Assembly: GCF_021018805.1 (NCBI RefSeq)
Contig: NC_086253.1
Span: 10,790,735 to 10,854,734 of the forward strand
Reading direction: 5' to 3'
DNA: 64,000 bases
DNA from: Prinia subflava
Taxonomy: Eukaryota > Chordata > Aves > Passeriformes > Cisticolidae
This document shows positions 52,001 through 64,000 of the stretch, piece after piece; the stretch's first letter is position 1, and each line of letters opens with the position of its first letter. The notes beneath the pieces were generated by a model, which was given only the letters and a program-made list of their open reading frames with translations, ran no database searches and had not been told where the DNA came from. The position numbers were made by a program, and so were the translations under genes.

Positions 52001-53697
52001 CAGTGACAGGCTCAGATCCTAAAAACCACGTTTCTCCTTTTCTGCTGGAGAAATCCACCAGCTAACAACAGTGGGGGAGACAAAAGAGATCTGAAGTGAT
52101 CTGAATCCTTCCCTGTGCAAACTGTGAGGTGTGGTTGGATATAGCTGCTAGAAAATGAAGTATGATGAGCAATTACAGACTTGCTGTTTGTCTCAGGAAA
52201 AGAGAATGGGGTAATCAGTAGGTCTCACTGAGTTGAACTGATCAAGTCAGAAATGATGCCTCTTCAGAAACCTGATGAAAATGCCAACACACTGGCCAAC
52301 AGTAGGTGCTCTATGGTTTTTGGAGAGAGCTGAAAGGGCTCACCAGATGTTCTGTACAGAGCATGCTTTGTCTATAGGCATGGTGCAGATTCTCACAGCT
52401 TGTCTCCTTTAAAAAGACTTCGCAAAAAACCAAAGTCCTATAAAATTCTCCCATTTACACCCTGTGTGCACAGCCAGCAGCTCATGCACTAACAGTGGGC
52501 ATTGGGAACACTGTTAGTTAATTGGCTTGCAAGCAGCACTCTGCAAGCAGTCCCTGATGCTGTCACACACACAGTGTGACCCACCTCAATGGTGTCTACA
52601 TTCCTCTGTATCTTCTTCCAAGAAAAATTGCATTGCAGTACTTCACATGCAATTTTGCTATGAGTTACACAAATTTGTCCAAATTCACCTAAAGTGAAGG
52701 GTATAAACCAGTTTACCTACACAGACATACTGCAAACAAAATTAGGTTGAAAAGGTGAAAAAAAAAAAACAACCAAAAAAAGCAAATAATACAATGTATA
52801 GAAAAAGAAAAAAATCTGCAGAGGAGTGGGTGGCTCTGGAGGGGGTGAATGCTCCATGTGCACTCTATGTCTCTCTCTTTTACCAGTGAAGGTGCTGCAA
52901 AAGGAGCTGGCAAACCTTTTGCCTAAAGGAAAACCATAATTATTGGTGTCTGCCACAGCAACTGATGAGAATTTACTGAATTGCAAACCACAATTTCAGA
53001 CACCCTTAAGTCCCACACAATAGATCACCAGTGCCTCCCAGGTTCAGCCGGTCTCCAGCGTGCTGCTAGACTTCAAAACAGGAGGTTTGTTAAATAAAAC
53101 ATCAGCCAAGTGACAAAAGAACCAATATCAAGATACATAATGCAACCAAACCAAGTGAACTTGGGTCATCTTGCTTACAGCAGCATGGCTTTCCACCCTG
53201 CAGAAATCAGGATGCTCTCAGGCTAACTGGGCACTGACTCTTGTCTCACTTGGGCTCCAGGGGTACGACAGGAGCAAGCTCTAAGTCCCATCAGAGAAGA
53301 AGGGGGAAGGAAATGCTACAGCCTTGAAAGGGAATACTTACAAAAGGGAAAGGACGTCAAGGAAATTATAAATAAATGTTTAAAATGGGTATTCTGGCCA
53401 ACTGGAGGATTGAACCAACCCATTTTTGTACAGTGAGCTGTGTGAAGCTGGTGACTTCAAGACTCAGAGGATCTATTTTAAGGATTTATACTGCAGGTTG
53501 CACAGCATTTTCCTTTATCATAGTGTCTTTGACTCTGCAATATAAAACCAGATTATATACACAAATAGGCTGACTCACACTGCTCATCTTATATGAAAAA
53601 GAGTCTTATGTAGTTTTGAATTTAACAACTTAATAAAAACACATGAAGTAAATCATACTCTCTGACTGGGAGACCCATGGAACTGAATTCTGAATGT
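49051..53697. other. Unique AT-rich non-coding DNA
   Basis: No supported gene. A loose G-rich element with a G/C hairpin is at 49272-49329, an A-run near 51199, and an A-rich patch near 52759-52810. Open frames are under 90 codons and featureless. Confidence 0.5.
49272..49329 (+). other. Loose G-quadruplex motif overlapping a G/C hairpin
   Basis: Four G-tracts (49272-49276, 49285-49288, 49296-49300, 49309-49312) are separated by 7-8-nt loops, giving a long-loop quadruplex candidate. The third tract, within atgggggat (49294-49302), can instead pair with ttcccccat (49321-49329) to form a hairpin with an 18-nt loop. The two structures are mutually exclusive. Function is unknown. Confidence 0.5.
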
Positions 53698-54095
53698 GTG
53701 GGGCACTCAGGCACCCCAGAAACCCAGCAGACCTCAGGAGGTCTCCACGCCAGACCCCTGCTCAAGCTGACCACCCTGGGGGCTGAATTATGAGGTCAGT
53801 GCAACAGCTAACTTGGGTTGAAAATACTTGTGAATAATTTTGGGGTGAGGAGGAAGAAAAGGCTCACAGATACCCTGTGGGAAGCCACAGTCACGGCTGA
53901 CCCCTCCCCAGCTGCAGCCTCATCACCATCATGTGCCTGGCACTCCCTGCCTCACTGGCCACAGGAGTCCCCTGGCTCTGCGCTCCCCATCCCACAGGGA
54001 GCAGCTGCCCCTCCTTGCACCCTCTGACATCAAATACTGAAGCTGGAATAAATTGAATAGACTTCTTTAAGCCAAGGCTGTCACTCTGTGTGGTG
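53698..54095. other. GC-richer unclassified block, possible decayed LTR
   Basis: About 330 bp of markedly GC-richer sequence interrupts AT-rich DNA, followed by ggaataaattgaatagacttctttaagcc, which has the look of an LTR polyadenylation region. I see no clear TG...CA ends, target-site duplication or named family, and no internal retroviral sequence. The 69-codon frame inside is proline/serine-rich and not recognised. Confidence 0.25.
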
Positions 54096-57000
54096 AAAAT
54101 AAAAACTAAATAGCACTCTAGAATTTTAGAATTAATAGGAATGTTGAAAAGATGACAGCATAACTATGACAAGTAATCAATTTCACTTCCCCAAACCTGT
54201 ATGCAAATGCAGTAACAAGGTCTATTGTTTCAGGTACAAGTACAAGAGCTGCTTTAAAAATAGTTTAAAAGATATTGTAAAAAAAGGTACTAGATCATAT
54301 AAAGTGTTTTAAATAATGGAAATAACTTCAAGCTACTTGAGTTGCCTTTATCAGCTCCATCAAGACAATGGATGCTGTGATCCACAACTACTTCTCTACC
54401 TACTGACTCAAATTAGTAATTTATCTATAGGTAATGAAATAAACCTTTATTTTGCAGGTTGGGTTGGTTACATTACCAGATCAGTAAAAAGCAGGTAGAT
54501 ATGTTCAAGGTATTCTGGGGCAAGGTATCTAGTCTACTTATAAATGGCATTCATGAATCACATAACCAAAAAAAAAAGGAAAAAAAAGAAAACTGAAAAG
54601 TATAATTCTTTTTTAGAAACATATTTCAATTATTGAACAAATATCATGCTCAGAGAAAAACAGTTGCCATTCTATAACAGACAGTTTTAATGAGTCTATT
54701 TCCATAAAAATGCTTGATTTTCAGCTTCAAACCACTCCAGTGCCCTCCTTCAACTCCCTTGCTAGGCATCTGATTAAAAAACAAGTATCATGAAATATAT
54801 TCACAATTTTATTCATCTGAGTCTCATTCCAGGACTCTTCTCTGATATCACCCTTAGCTGTTTCCCATGAAATGCTCTAGGGGGGCCATTGCTGATAAAC
54901 ACACACATGCACACACCTCCCAACCCACACTCCATTTCAAAGAACATGGATTGATTTATGGATTGTGATGTGATCTAAAATCACTTACAAAATCTACTTT
55001 CTATTGCAATGAGAGTAAACCAAGTCACCTTCACAACAGAGATTATTACTGGCCACATCCACAAGAGATGGACATTTCATTTCTCTATTCCCTGACTTTC
55101 AAATTAGCAATTCACAGCTCCACAAAGGTAAAAAAAACCCCAGCCCTACACTCTCACCAAAACCTGCTGCATCCCTACAGAGCAGGAGCTCCTGGAGTGT
55201 GAGCAGAGCAGCCAGCCCCCTCCACAGCCCCTCCTGCAGGAAGGCTGCTGCATCAGAGTCTGTCTAAAAATCAAACAGAAAAAGCATCAGGACTCATTTC
55301 ACTGAAATCCCTTGGTTGTCTTTCCCCTTCAATCATTTAGGGGCTGTATCTTTGTAAGAAGAGCTCCTTCAAGGCCAACCTGGTGCACTCCCTTTTTAAG
55401 AGGGAGGGAGAGGGAGATCCTTCTCTGGAGATCTGTGGTGGCCTAAAATCATATTTAAACTCACTCACTGGGAAACAAAACGAGGCTCTGGGACAAACCC
55501 CCAGCACACACACATCCCTCCAATACAGACCAGCTGCTGTGTCACCTCTGCATGGTCTAAACCTGGACATCTTCCCTGTTTTGGTGGTGCTTTCCATAAC
55601 AGTAGCTTAAACCCAACTCTTACTATTGGCAGCATTTCAAACCCCTTCACACTAAATTTGCCTCAGTATAAACAGCACTGAACCATGCAGTGAAGATATA
55701 GCCCAAATTTCAAGCTCTTCCAGAAGAGCCTCCAATGAATAGCTGACCAGGAATGTAGCAGCATTATGATACTCCTTTAATTCCTTAAGAAAAAAGAAAA
55801 AAAACAGTGCTTTTTCTCAGTCATTACTATGGTCACTACATGTACTACTGTATTTCAAGACTTAACATTGCTCTGATTTACAAGCAATAAAGGAGGGAAC
55901 AAAAAGGCAGTGGCTCTGCCAGGCCTGTTCTTGGTCTGGTTTGATTTCTTTTTGGAAACGTGCAATTGCTGTCAGGGCACTGAACTGCCCATTTCTGCTG
56001 AAGATGTCTCTTCAGGAAAAACCACAGTGGTTTTAGTCCTCTTCTCTCAGCAGAGGTCACCCTGAAAGCTGCATTGAAGGAACAAAACAAAAGCACATCT
56101 GATATAATGTGACTGACTACTGAGAAGGAAAAGCCCCACAAGCTCAAAACAAAGCCTCCAGCAAAGATTTCTGTGTGCCCTGTGGCACACACAGCCATCA
56201 GCAATCTGTAACTTTTAAAAAAGTGCTAAGAGAAGGCTTCTGATAAATTGCTTTTTTCTGTAAAATAGGATATTTGATTTGCTTGGGAAAAAAAAGCTAC
56301 TCTTCTTGTTTATAAATTAAGATATGGAGAGGTTCTTGTTCCACTCTTCTGCTAAAGAGTAATTTTTGTTCATTCCATCTTATTCCCCAGTTCCCAAATG
56401 CAATTGTGCAAACGCTTAACCTTAAGCACTGCACTGAAGTCCATGGCATCACCCACTTGCTTAGTGCCAAACATGAGCAGTTTAAATTCCAGCTGCAGCA
56501 GAACACAGAAACCAATCTAAAATCCAGGGTTTAATTCTTCAGATTTGATGAAACTGTGACCAATGCTCTGCAGGGCAAGGGGACTGTTGAGGTTGCTCTA
56601 ATACTCATCTTGGAGATACCAAATCACGCAGCAGCAGAGCAGGGAAAGGAGCCCAGGATTTGCAGCTCCTCTTCATTTCAAACTGAGTCTTTAATTTCCC
56701 AGCCCCATATACTAATGGGGCTGAGGAATTTGTTTAGTAGAATTAGTAGAAATACTAATTTGTTAAGCTGTTTCAGTCCTGAAGGAGACGTTTGAATACG
56801 AATCTTACTTTAGATCTTTGCTGAAGCTGCTTGAATGAAGGTTGGCATGACACCACATCCTGCAGTCTCTGTGTACAAACTCTACAAAGCTACCTGGCAC
56901 CAGAACAGGACTTTGAGGCAATGAATAGCAATCGTTTCTAGGAAGATGATGGGAAGAAATGCTGCCATTGGATCATCTTCCTGGAGCTCCTAGAGCCTCA

Positions 57001-60000
57001 CACTTCCTTCTCCATGGCTTTCTAACTCAAGCCTAGAATAAGGATTTGTCTTTTCTAAATAATAAAGTCTGGGCCTAGGAGGCAGTGGGCAAAGAGTGTT
57101 AAGTAGAACACTTTCACTATCAGTGGTTGTAGGACAGACATTATTACTCAATGCAATAATATATCACAGCAACAGTGTACAGGAAGGCTTGAAATATACA
57201 AATATAAAAGAACTTATGCTATAGATGAGGTTAACATTCTTAAGCAAGCAAAGATTTTGAAAATTTAATTTATAGCCATTTCAAAAATACTGTTTTCCAA
57301 TATGCAGACCAAAACTTTCACCTTAGCATTGCATTTTAGCACAAACGCTTGTTAAAACTAACTGAATACCAGAAACTCTTATTCCTTTTTTATCAATTGA
57401 AAAATCAATTCTTTGCTGTGGAAAAAACATGACCAAGGAACACATTTAAATTCCTAAGGAAAAAAAAAGTGCAGAGAATTTTACTTTCACAGAAAAACAT
57501 GGACAAATGGGCTATTTCTTGCAATGATTTATAGATCAGCTAGAGACTGTTGTCACACCAGACCTAAAAACAATTTTAGCACACTTAAAAGGCTCAAGAA
57601 TGCTTTTGTTTGAGCACAGAACTTTTCTAAGCATAATGCAGCTCTGCTAGCAGCCAGCAGCCCTCAAGTGGAAGCCCTTGGAGAGGTATTACCCTGAAAG
57701 CCATTTATCTTTTACTTCAATTTGCAAGCAAACACCAACACAGAGAGCCATTAGAGAACAAGTGCTCTCTGGATGCTGAAAATCAATGGAAGAAAATTAA
57801 AAATCAACAAAGCTCTCACATACAGCCTCTTAAATGAAATGGCCTGTGATCCAGTCAATCCTAGTTAAGAGGAGAGTAAAATAAAATCTTAATCAAGGAT
57901 GAGCTGTAGTGACACTTCTTATCATATTTATAGTGTATATCATGTACCTTCAACTATAATCTGTGTTGTAAGAATATAATCTGGTAATAAAGAAACTCAT
58001 AGTGCACAGAACAATTAGGAAACGATTTTCAATGATCCAGTTCTAATGCCAGACTAAAGGCTGATGCTTCAAGAAGGCTGTTGACAAATGAAGTGGCACA
58101 TGCAAACATAGCAGAAGTTTAGTACAATATTTTGATAAATGCCCCTTCACTTACATCCTCAAGAGTAAAATCAGCTAATTTAAATCCTATCAAACTTAGG
58201 TTAGATCCTGTAGCAGCACTGGGAGCAACACATTGCCTGTGATGCTCTTCCATGTTGCTCACAGCCATGGAGAAATCAAAAAAATAAAGAAGTAAAAATA
58301 TTCAAAAGATTTGTTTATGCTGTTTTACCTACTCATCACTGTCACCCATGAACCAGTCACACCACTGCTCCTGAAAACATGATCAGGTATCAATATAAAG
58401 GTGGCAAAAGAATTCAATGTCATGTGAATGAACCTCTCTGCTCATTCACATTAAACATGCAATAAACATGCAACAGCATGAGGCTTGCCAACAAAACAGA
58501 AGATCATTCAGCAAGGCAATTATTACCCATCCTAATGTGACAATTTCCCTAGGATGTAATAGGTACAGCACAACCAAGTAATTTTGTCCTACATGTACTG
58601 AAATAAACTTTACTGGTTGAATTCATTTTCTCTATTATTTCTGAATAAGCAGAAGGTCAGTGTTTCTACTTTTGGTGATAATTCCTCAACAAGGCAAGCA
58701 GAGAGACGATAAAAGGATTTCCTTAGATCCTTTCTAATTTCCATTACAAATACGACTTCTGTGAGGAAAAAGGAATTGTGAGGTAAAAAATAAACAGAAA
58801 TTAGAGACCTTATACCCTAGGCATGTATCCCCATTTGCCTACAGCCTGTTTAGCAAATAGAACCAGTAATTTTAAATTAATGCAAAAGATAGGGTAGGAA
58901 ACTAAACACAACATCCCAGGTGGGTGTGCAAGGTTGGGTAAGGCTTGGTTGGTGTGCAGTTGTACAGGGTAGACAAGGTGAAGAGATGAAGCTGTTAATT
59001 GTTCCAGAATATCAACAGTCGGAGCCTTTGATATGGCCATGGACTTCTCTGTTAATTTATGTATTGTGGTCCCAGCTGAGGCTCTTTGAGTGAATCATCC
59101 ACAGTTTGATGTTGTGGGACCACCCTGTGCTTCCAACTTCAGCCAGACAAATCTGGGCTGAACACAATTTCCCTTTCCCTGTTCTTCCAGAGAAGAATCA
59201 GTGCTTCGGGCTCTTCTGTGAAACTCCTTTTACTCAGCATAATGGAACTACAGATCCAACCAAAGCCCATAACTCCTCCACAGACCTGACTGTCCCCCTT
59301 TTTCTTGGGGCTGTTTCCATCAGCAGCAGATGAAGTCCCTGCTCTTTGCCTAGGACTGGTGATGAAATTGCCTGACCTTCTAGAAACACACAGACTTTGA
59401 AAACCTTTCATCTTTATCTTGTACAAGGACTATTTTTCAAAGGCTTTGCAAGCTGTTGAGAGCAAAAAAGCCTTTAATGGTTACCTCCTCTTCCTTGTTT
59501 ACTAGTGTGAGGGTGCTAAAATTGTGGGCATCATTGATGTCTTCTATCAGAAAACACAAACTTTAAAGTACCCAAATGGCCGCCTATCTTATAATCATAA
59601 GACAGGTGGAATGGCATAGCTGAACACAAACACAACAAATGTAGGACTGCATAAATCTGCAGAATTGACATTGCAAGAAAATAGTTTGGCAGTCAAAGTG
59701 TTTTCAAAAATGATAAAAATGAAAATTCTTCTTTTGCAATTTATTCTTCCAGAATAAAGACAGTTTCCACAGGTGAATAACTCAGGAAGTCTTAGATGAC
59801 AGATTTAGTAATTTTTAATAGATAAGGGAATAGAAGCTAAAATACAAACTGTACTTTAACTTTCTATTTTCACTTCTGAGGTTAAAATTTCAAGACAGTT
59901 GGGTGACAGAGACAATATCTCAGGACATCCTTCTTTATTGTAAAGCTCGAGAAAAACTTTAAGAAATCACAGTAGATTTTCTCTGATTACAAAAGGCAAA

Positions 60001-60799
60001 GGTAAAATGGAACTTGCCAAAACCTTGACTATGTTGCTTGCTCTTCCCTGGCAAGGCTCATTTGATTGCAACTTGACTCATCAGATGTTGTTTTAACACC
60101 TCTTGAGATGCACAAATGATCCCTTGAAGACAAGAACATATTTTTCAAGGCTCTAGGCTGCCAGCCGCACTGCAGTGAAACATATGCTGTCCTGTTACTT
60201 CAGATAACAAACAGCTTCTCTTTTGTTCAGCGATTCAGCCACAGAAATAAATTGTTTTGTCTCCTGAGACTTTTGAAATGAGTGAGGTCTCTGCAAACAG
60301 GCATCAACTGCATTGTGTTTACTGGGAAATATACTTCTAACACGGGGCTAGATTATTCCAACCAAGGTATGATAATTCAGCTGGCTTTTGTAAGCAGCAG
60401 CTGAGGTAATCAGTTGTGACTCTGCTATTCCCAACAGCAATCCTTATGGAAAGACTATAAATATTTCATACTCACCATTACATGTGATGAACAAACATTG
60501 ACAATCTCCTGTATTCTGAAATGGTCAATAAGTAACCTCATTCCCATGAGAGAACTCCATTTAGGAAGAGATTTTTAGATTGAGGAAATATATCCAAGAC
60601 TACAAGGAGATCTGCTAACACTGTTCTAGAAATTTGGAGTACTGACATCAGCCACCAGCTCAACCCCTTGTGGCACTGCTGCTCATCCTCTCATTCCCTG
60701 GGCATAAAGAGTATTTCATCCAGACTATGGGCTCTTCACACAGAACTGGTCTCACAGCAACCATCACCACAGTTACTTATTTGGAAACCCCCCATCGCC
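54096..60799. other. Unique AT-rich non-coding DNA
   Basis: No supported gene or dispersed repeat. A short CA-rich stretch is at about 54898-54917. The intervals 57590-57870 and 60000-60430 are repeat-free mixed-composition sequence and are the best places in this block to look for conserved non-coding elements. Frames up to 108 codons show no domain. Confidence 0.5.
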
Positions 60800-61210
60800 A
60801 TGGTGCACTCAATCCCCTCATCCAGATCATTAACATCTTTATCAGGGATCTGGATGGGGGATCACAGAATGCCAGGTTGGAAGGGACCTCTAGAATCATC
60901 CAACCAGCCTTGGCAGGAGAGTGCACTTGCAGTAAGTTCACAGATAACACCAGGCTGGGCAGGAATGCTGATCTGCCGGAGGGCAGGAAGCCTCTGCAGA
61001 GGGATCTGGACAGTCTGCACTGATGGGCCAAGGTCAGCTCTGTGAGGTTCAACAAGGAAACCGTGCCAGGTCCTGCCCTCACGACCCTTCCATGGGAGTC
61101 ACATCCCTGGCACTTAGGGACACGTGTTAGTGGTGGCACTGCCAGCATCAGGCTTATAGTTGGTCTTGATAATCTTAAAGGTCTTTTCCAGTACAAATAA
61201 TTCTGTGATT
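60800..61210 (+). mobile_element. CR1 LINE, rearranged copy with RT remnant and 3' end
   Basis: A plus-strand frame reads [12 protein letters not shown] (about 60823-60858), matching the N-I-F-I-N-D-L-D block of CR1 reverse transcriptase. It resumes as [10 protein letters not shown] (60931-60960), the decayed F-A-D-D-T-K-L catalytic block, and then [12 protein letters not shown], followed by a stop where CR1 has an R/W-A-K segment. The catalytic A-D-D has become T-D-N. The 3' UTR follows (cacttagggacacg, ggtcttgataatcttaaagg, attctgtgatt), ending at 61210, with the C-terminal part of the ORF deleted. An antisense CR1 fragment interrupts the RT part. The copy is dead. Confidence 0.9.
60861..60915 (-). 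mobile_element. Antisense CR1 3'-end scrap nested in sense CR1
   Basis: Between the two RT blocks of the plus-strand CR1, the string atcacagaatgccaggttgg aagggacctctagaatcatcc is the reverse complement of a CR1 3' terminus. About 55 bp is inserted where CR1 normally passes directly from the D-L-D block to the E-C-T-L-S-K-F block. The frame happens to stay open across it. It is best explained as a very severely 5'-truncated CR1 insertion, or a template switch during retrotransposition. Confidence 0.75.
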
Positions 61211-63581
61211 TTCCCCAGTGTGTACTGGGGATTCGTACCCTGGAGCTTTAGAAAGGGAAGGAGTTTACACAGAGGCTTGGACAAAATAATGCCAGGTCTT
61301 TTCTTTATCCAAAGGAAAGAGCACCAGGTGATTCTTGACCAAAACTGCATCTGATGTGCAATTTTCCATCCGAGATATGACTCCCTCGGCTTTCAGTGCT
61401 GCAGTGATCAGTAGTGTCCACACAAGGCTGCCCAGCCACACAGGCTGAGCTGAATGCTGCTGCTGCTCCTGGGGTGAGGGTGCCACGAAAAGCCCCTCCA
61501 GGTCAATCTGCAACTGGAAGGGTTGGAGGACAAAAGAGAATTGTAATGCAAATAAATGGAAATGGAAAGATAGAGGAAGAAACACTAGGGGAACACATTT
61601 CTGGAGCTTTCACAAAAGCAAAGTGGGGAGAGACAAGCCACTTCCACCAGCCCACCACTCCCAGAAGCTGACTAGAGTCACAAGGAATAAAAGCAAATCA
61701 GGCCACACTGATGCCAGACCTCTCCAGGTTACTGTTCCAGTTCTTGCTATCTGAAAAATCAATACTCAAAACACATGGAAGGCCAGATTGAAGCACTGTG
61801 CACTGCTAAACAACAACCCTAGATGAAAGGTCATCAAACTGAAGTACCTCTGATTACTGTATAATATACTTCAACATAGCTGGGCAAGCCTAAATTGAAG
61901 GTTTCCTCCCGATCTTTACAATTCTTTAAGAAACGAAAATAAGCTGGAAACTTCAAGAGGGAAGTACAATAGCACCTTAGTGTGCAACAATCAACATATA
62001 CTTACCGGATTAAATAGTAAACTGAAAATTCACTGTGCATTCTTACATTATTCTTAAGTCTCTTAGGATCTACTAAAAACCTACGACCTTGAGAACAGAT
62101 GTTTTTTGGAGATTCCTGCTAAAAGCCACAGTAGATGTCACTGCCAGTTTACAGCTGTAATGTTCTCTGTGGTCATTTTGTGAGCTGAAGCTGCAGGAAG
62201 GCAGGAAAGGGGACTCTGGCCTTCTGTCACGACATCATTTGCTGATTTTTAAATAAACTTATCATGAACAGTTAAGAGTGTTAGACTCTTTTTTTTCCTT
62301 GGTGATATTTCTCAAGGTTACATTTCTGAAGATGGCTTAAATGCTGTGGCAGGTGACAGAGCAAAGTGTCCAACCTCAAACACTGCCAAGCTGCAACAGT
62401 TTCTTTAATCAGAGAGCAGACAAGAGACACTAAAAAACCATCACAAACAAAACACAGTGTGCTGTCAAAATGTTCAAAAGAGATAAATAACTGGCAATTA
62501 CCTAAATCATGGACCACTGAACACGAGAGGAAACCAGAGCAGTGTCACCTGTAGACTGCGAGCATCAGCCTAATGAATCTGCCTCTTAAGATCTTAGTTA
62601 AAAAAAATGGGGGAAGAGGATAATGCCCTTACTAATGTATCAAAAAAAACCTGAAAAATACAGAAGTAAAGCAGTATCCCTTATGGCTTGGAGGTAAACT
62701 CAGAGTTATAAATATTATGTAAGCCAAAAATTTACCAGCTATCAGAGTAAAAAATGTGTAAGGTTCTGGCACTTACCAGGCTATTAAAATGTCAGGGCAC
62801 TTTCAGAAAAAAATAAATTTTGGCCAGAAAATGCTGAAGTAGCAAAGGCAGTGTTTACAATGCATGCTTTAATTCTGTCTCCCAAGCCAAATGTTAATTT
62901 TAATTAGGAGGATTTATTATTTTTATAAGTAAACCTTGATATAATTTTAAAGCACTACATTTAAAAGGGTGACAACTTAAACAAAATATTCCACTTTATC
63001 TCATTGGTTTTCCTTATCTTAGCTCTATCAACATTTTTCCAAGCATTTTATTTTAATTTACAAGTCGAGATATATTTTTTTTTCAGAACCTTTCACAGTA
63101 TAGGTAAAAAATTCTGATCTTATAATGGTTTATAGAAGATAAGTGTTAGTAAAAATTGAATTCTGTGAACTCTGCAGAAACACAGGGGCAATGTTTTCCA
63201 AACAAGTACCTAGCATTAAGGTTCTAGGTGTGAATTCAACTCTCATCTCCACTTCCAAGTATAACTTTTTAAAGATATTGTTCAAATAGCTTCAAACACT
63301 TCCAAAAAACTTTAAAACTTTCATTATCTTCACAGAATAGCTTTCTACAAAGTTGAGAATTTGGCTCAGAAGTCACATCTTTAGTCTTAGAGATATTTTA
63401 TCTTAGATAACAGATAGATGAATATTTTATCAAATTATGTGTATTCACTTCTTTAATCTTAAAAATAAACCAACACAAAGTGTAAAATCTACTTGATCCC
63501 TTTTAAAGCTAATTATGATCGTACCATTGAAAATAATTCCTAAATTCAAGTCTTTGATTGTGGAAATAATAACCTTTCTGA
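61211..63581. other. Unique non-coding DNA
   Basis: 61211-61700 is GC-richer but carries no element I recognise. The rest is AT-rich and featureless. Frames of 60-106 codons are on both strands and overlap. Confidence 0.5.
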
Positions 63582-63602
63582 TTTTTTTTTTTTTTTTTTT
63601 TT
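63582..63602. repeat. T21 homopolymer
   Basis: Twenty-one consecutive thymines in AT-rich unique sequence, with no attached retroposed copy visible on the minus strand. Confidence 0.95.
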
Positions 63603-63759
63603 GGTCATCAAAATATACTTTCATATATTTGACTATTGATATTTATGGTATTGATAGACCTTCCACAAGCCCAAACTCCCCTGTAAACTGGTAATAATGC
63701 ATATTATTTAATTAATCTAATATTTTGTTGTGATGACTTCACACAGGTTTCAAGACTAG

Positions 63760-63880
63760 TCTTCAAGCTGAGAGACTGACTTAGACGTGTGGAATATTAT
63801 TAAGTTTCTCTAATTTCTTTCCCATACAAGTAATTTACATCTTTCTGTTTCCACATCTGTAAAAGGGAAATCTTATAACC
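63760..63880 (+). mobile_element. Possible MIR-like relic (weak)
   Basis: The string tttccacatctgtaaaagggaaatc resembles the 'cctcatctgtaaaatggggat' end of MIR-type SINEs, and gagagactgacttagacgtgtgg could be a decayed upstream part. The diagnostic ttgggcaagtcac block is missing, so this is tentative. Confidence 0.3.
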
Positions 63881-64000
63881 TGTCCAGAATTCCCCAAGTT
63901 ATTAACAAGAGATGTCAAGTCATCCACATGCACATAAAATTCTGAGATCTTATGGCAGAGTACAGTGCACAAGTGGTTTTAATACGGCCTTGCAATATAC

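Noticed and set aside
1..64000. CRISPR arrays, operons, bacterial or viral gene clusters
   Set aside because: The tandem repeats here have no unique spacers of regular length, and nothing resembles prokaryotic gene density or intact viral genes. The window is vertebrate non-coding DNA.

Overview
The window looks like bird nuclear DNA, most likely from a large chromosome. It is AT-rich and poor in interspersed repeats. Four places hold 3'-end pieces of CR1 LINEs (one of them split in two), a hallmark of sauropsid and especially avian genomes, and two places hold MIR-like (CORE-SINE) relics shared by amniotes. There are no Alu, B1 or L1-type repeats of the mammalian kind. There is no bacterial, viral or plasmid gene organisation, and no CRISPR array, operon or intact transposon. 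I read the window as intergenic DNA (a gene desert) or the inside of very large introns. Species and locus cannot be named from the sequence alone.

Layout: 1-8.9 kb is unique AT-rich DNA with one possible old RT remnant near 4.3 kb. At 8.97-9.27 kb there is a long (TTCTC)n pyrimidine microsatellite. A MIR-like relic lies at 10.3 kb and a (TATC)15 microsatellite at 14.2 kb. A minus-strand CR1 3' end is at 18.0 kb. A 64-bp minisatellite whose units each carry a quasi-palindrome is at 25.6 kb. A 35-A run is at 28.8 kb. A minus-strand CR1 split by about 400 bp of GC-richer, LTR-like DNA is at 31.3-31.85 kb. Another minus-strand CR1 is at 37.8-38.0 kb, followed at 38.37 kb by the most exon-like stretch in the window. 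A second MIR-like relic is at 41.65 kb. A strong G-quadruplex motif is at 47.7 kb, a CTCF-like site at 49.03 kb, and a looser G-rich/hairpin element at 49.3 kb. A GC-richer unclassified block is at 53.7-54.0 kb. A rearranged plus-strand CR1, with an antisense CR1 scrap inside it, is at 60.8-61.2 kb.

No protein-coding gene can be called with confidence. Nearly all open frames of 60-200 codons are chance frames in unique DNA, frames through simple repeats, or CR1 remnants. Three exon-like intervals (20397-20443 plus, 25151-25383 minus, 38365-38530 plus) have good splice-site context and are reported at low confidence; only the last has coding-like base periodicity. I found no convincing novel biological system. 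The items most worth a second look are the 38.4-kb candidate exon, the 25.6-kb hairpin minisatellite, the interrupted CR1 at 31.3 kb, the antisense-in-sense CR1 at 60.9 kb and the G4/CTCF-like sites at 47.7-49.3 kb.
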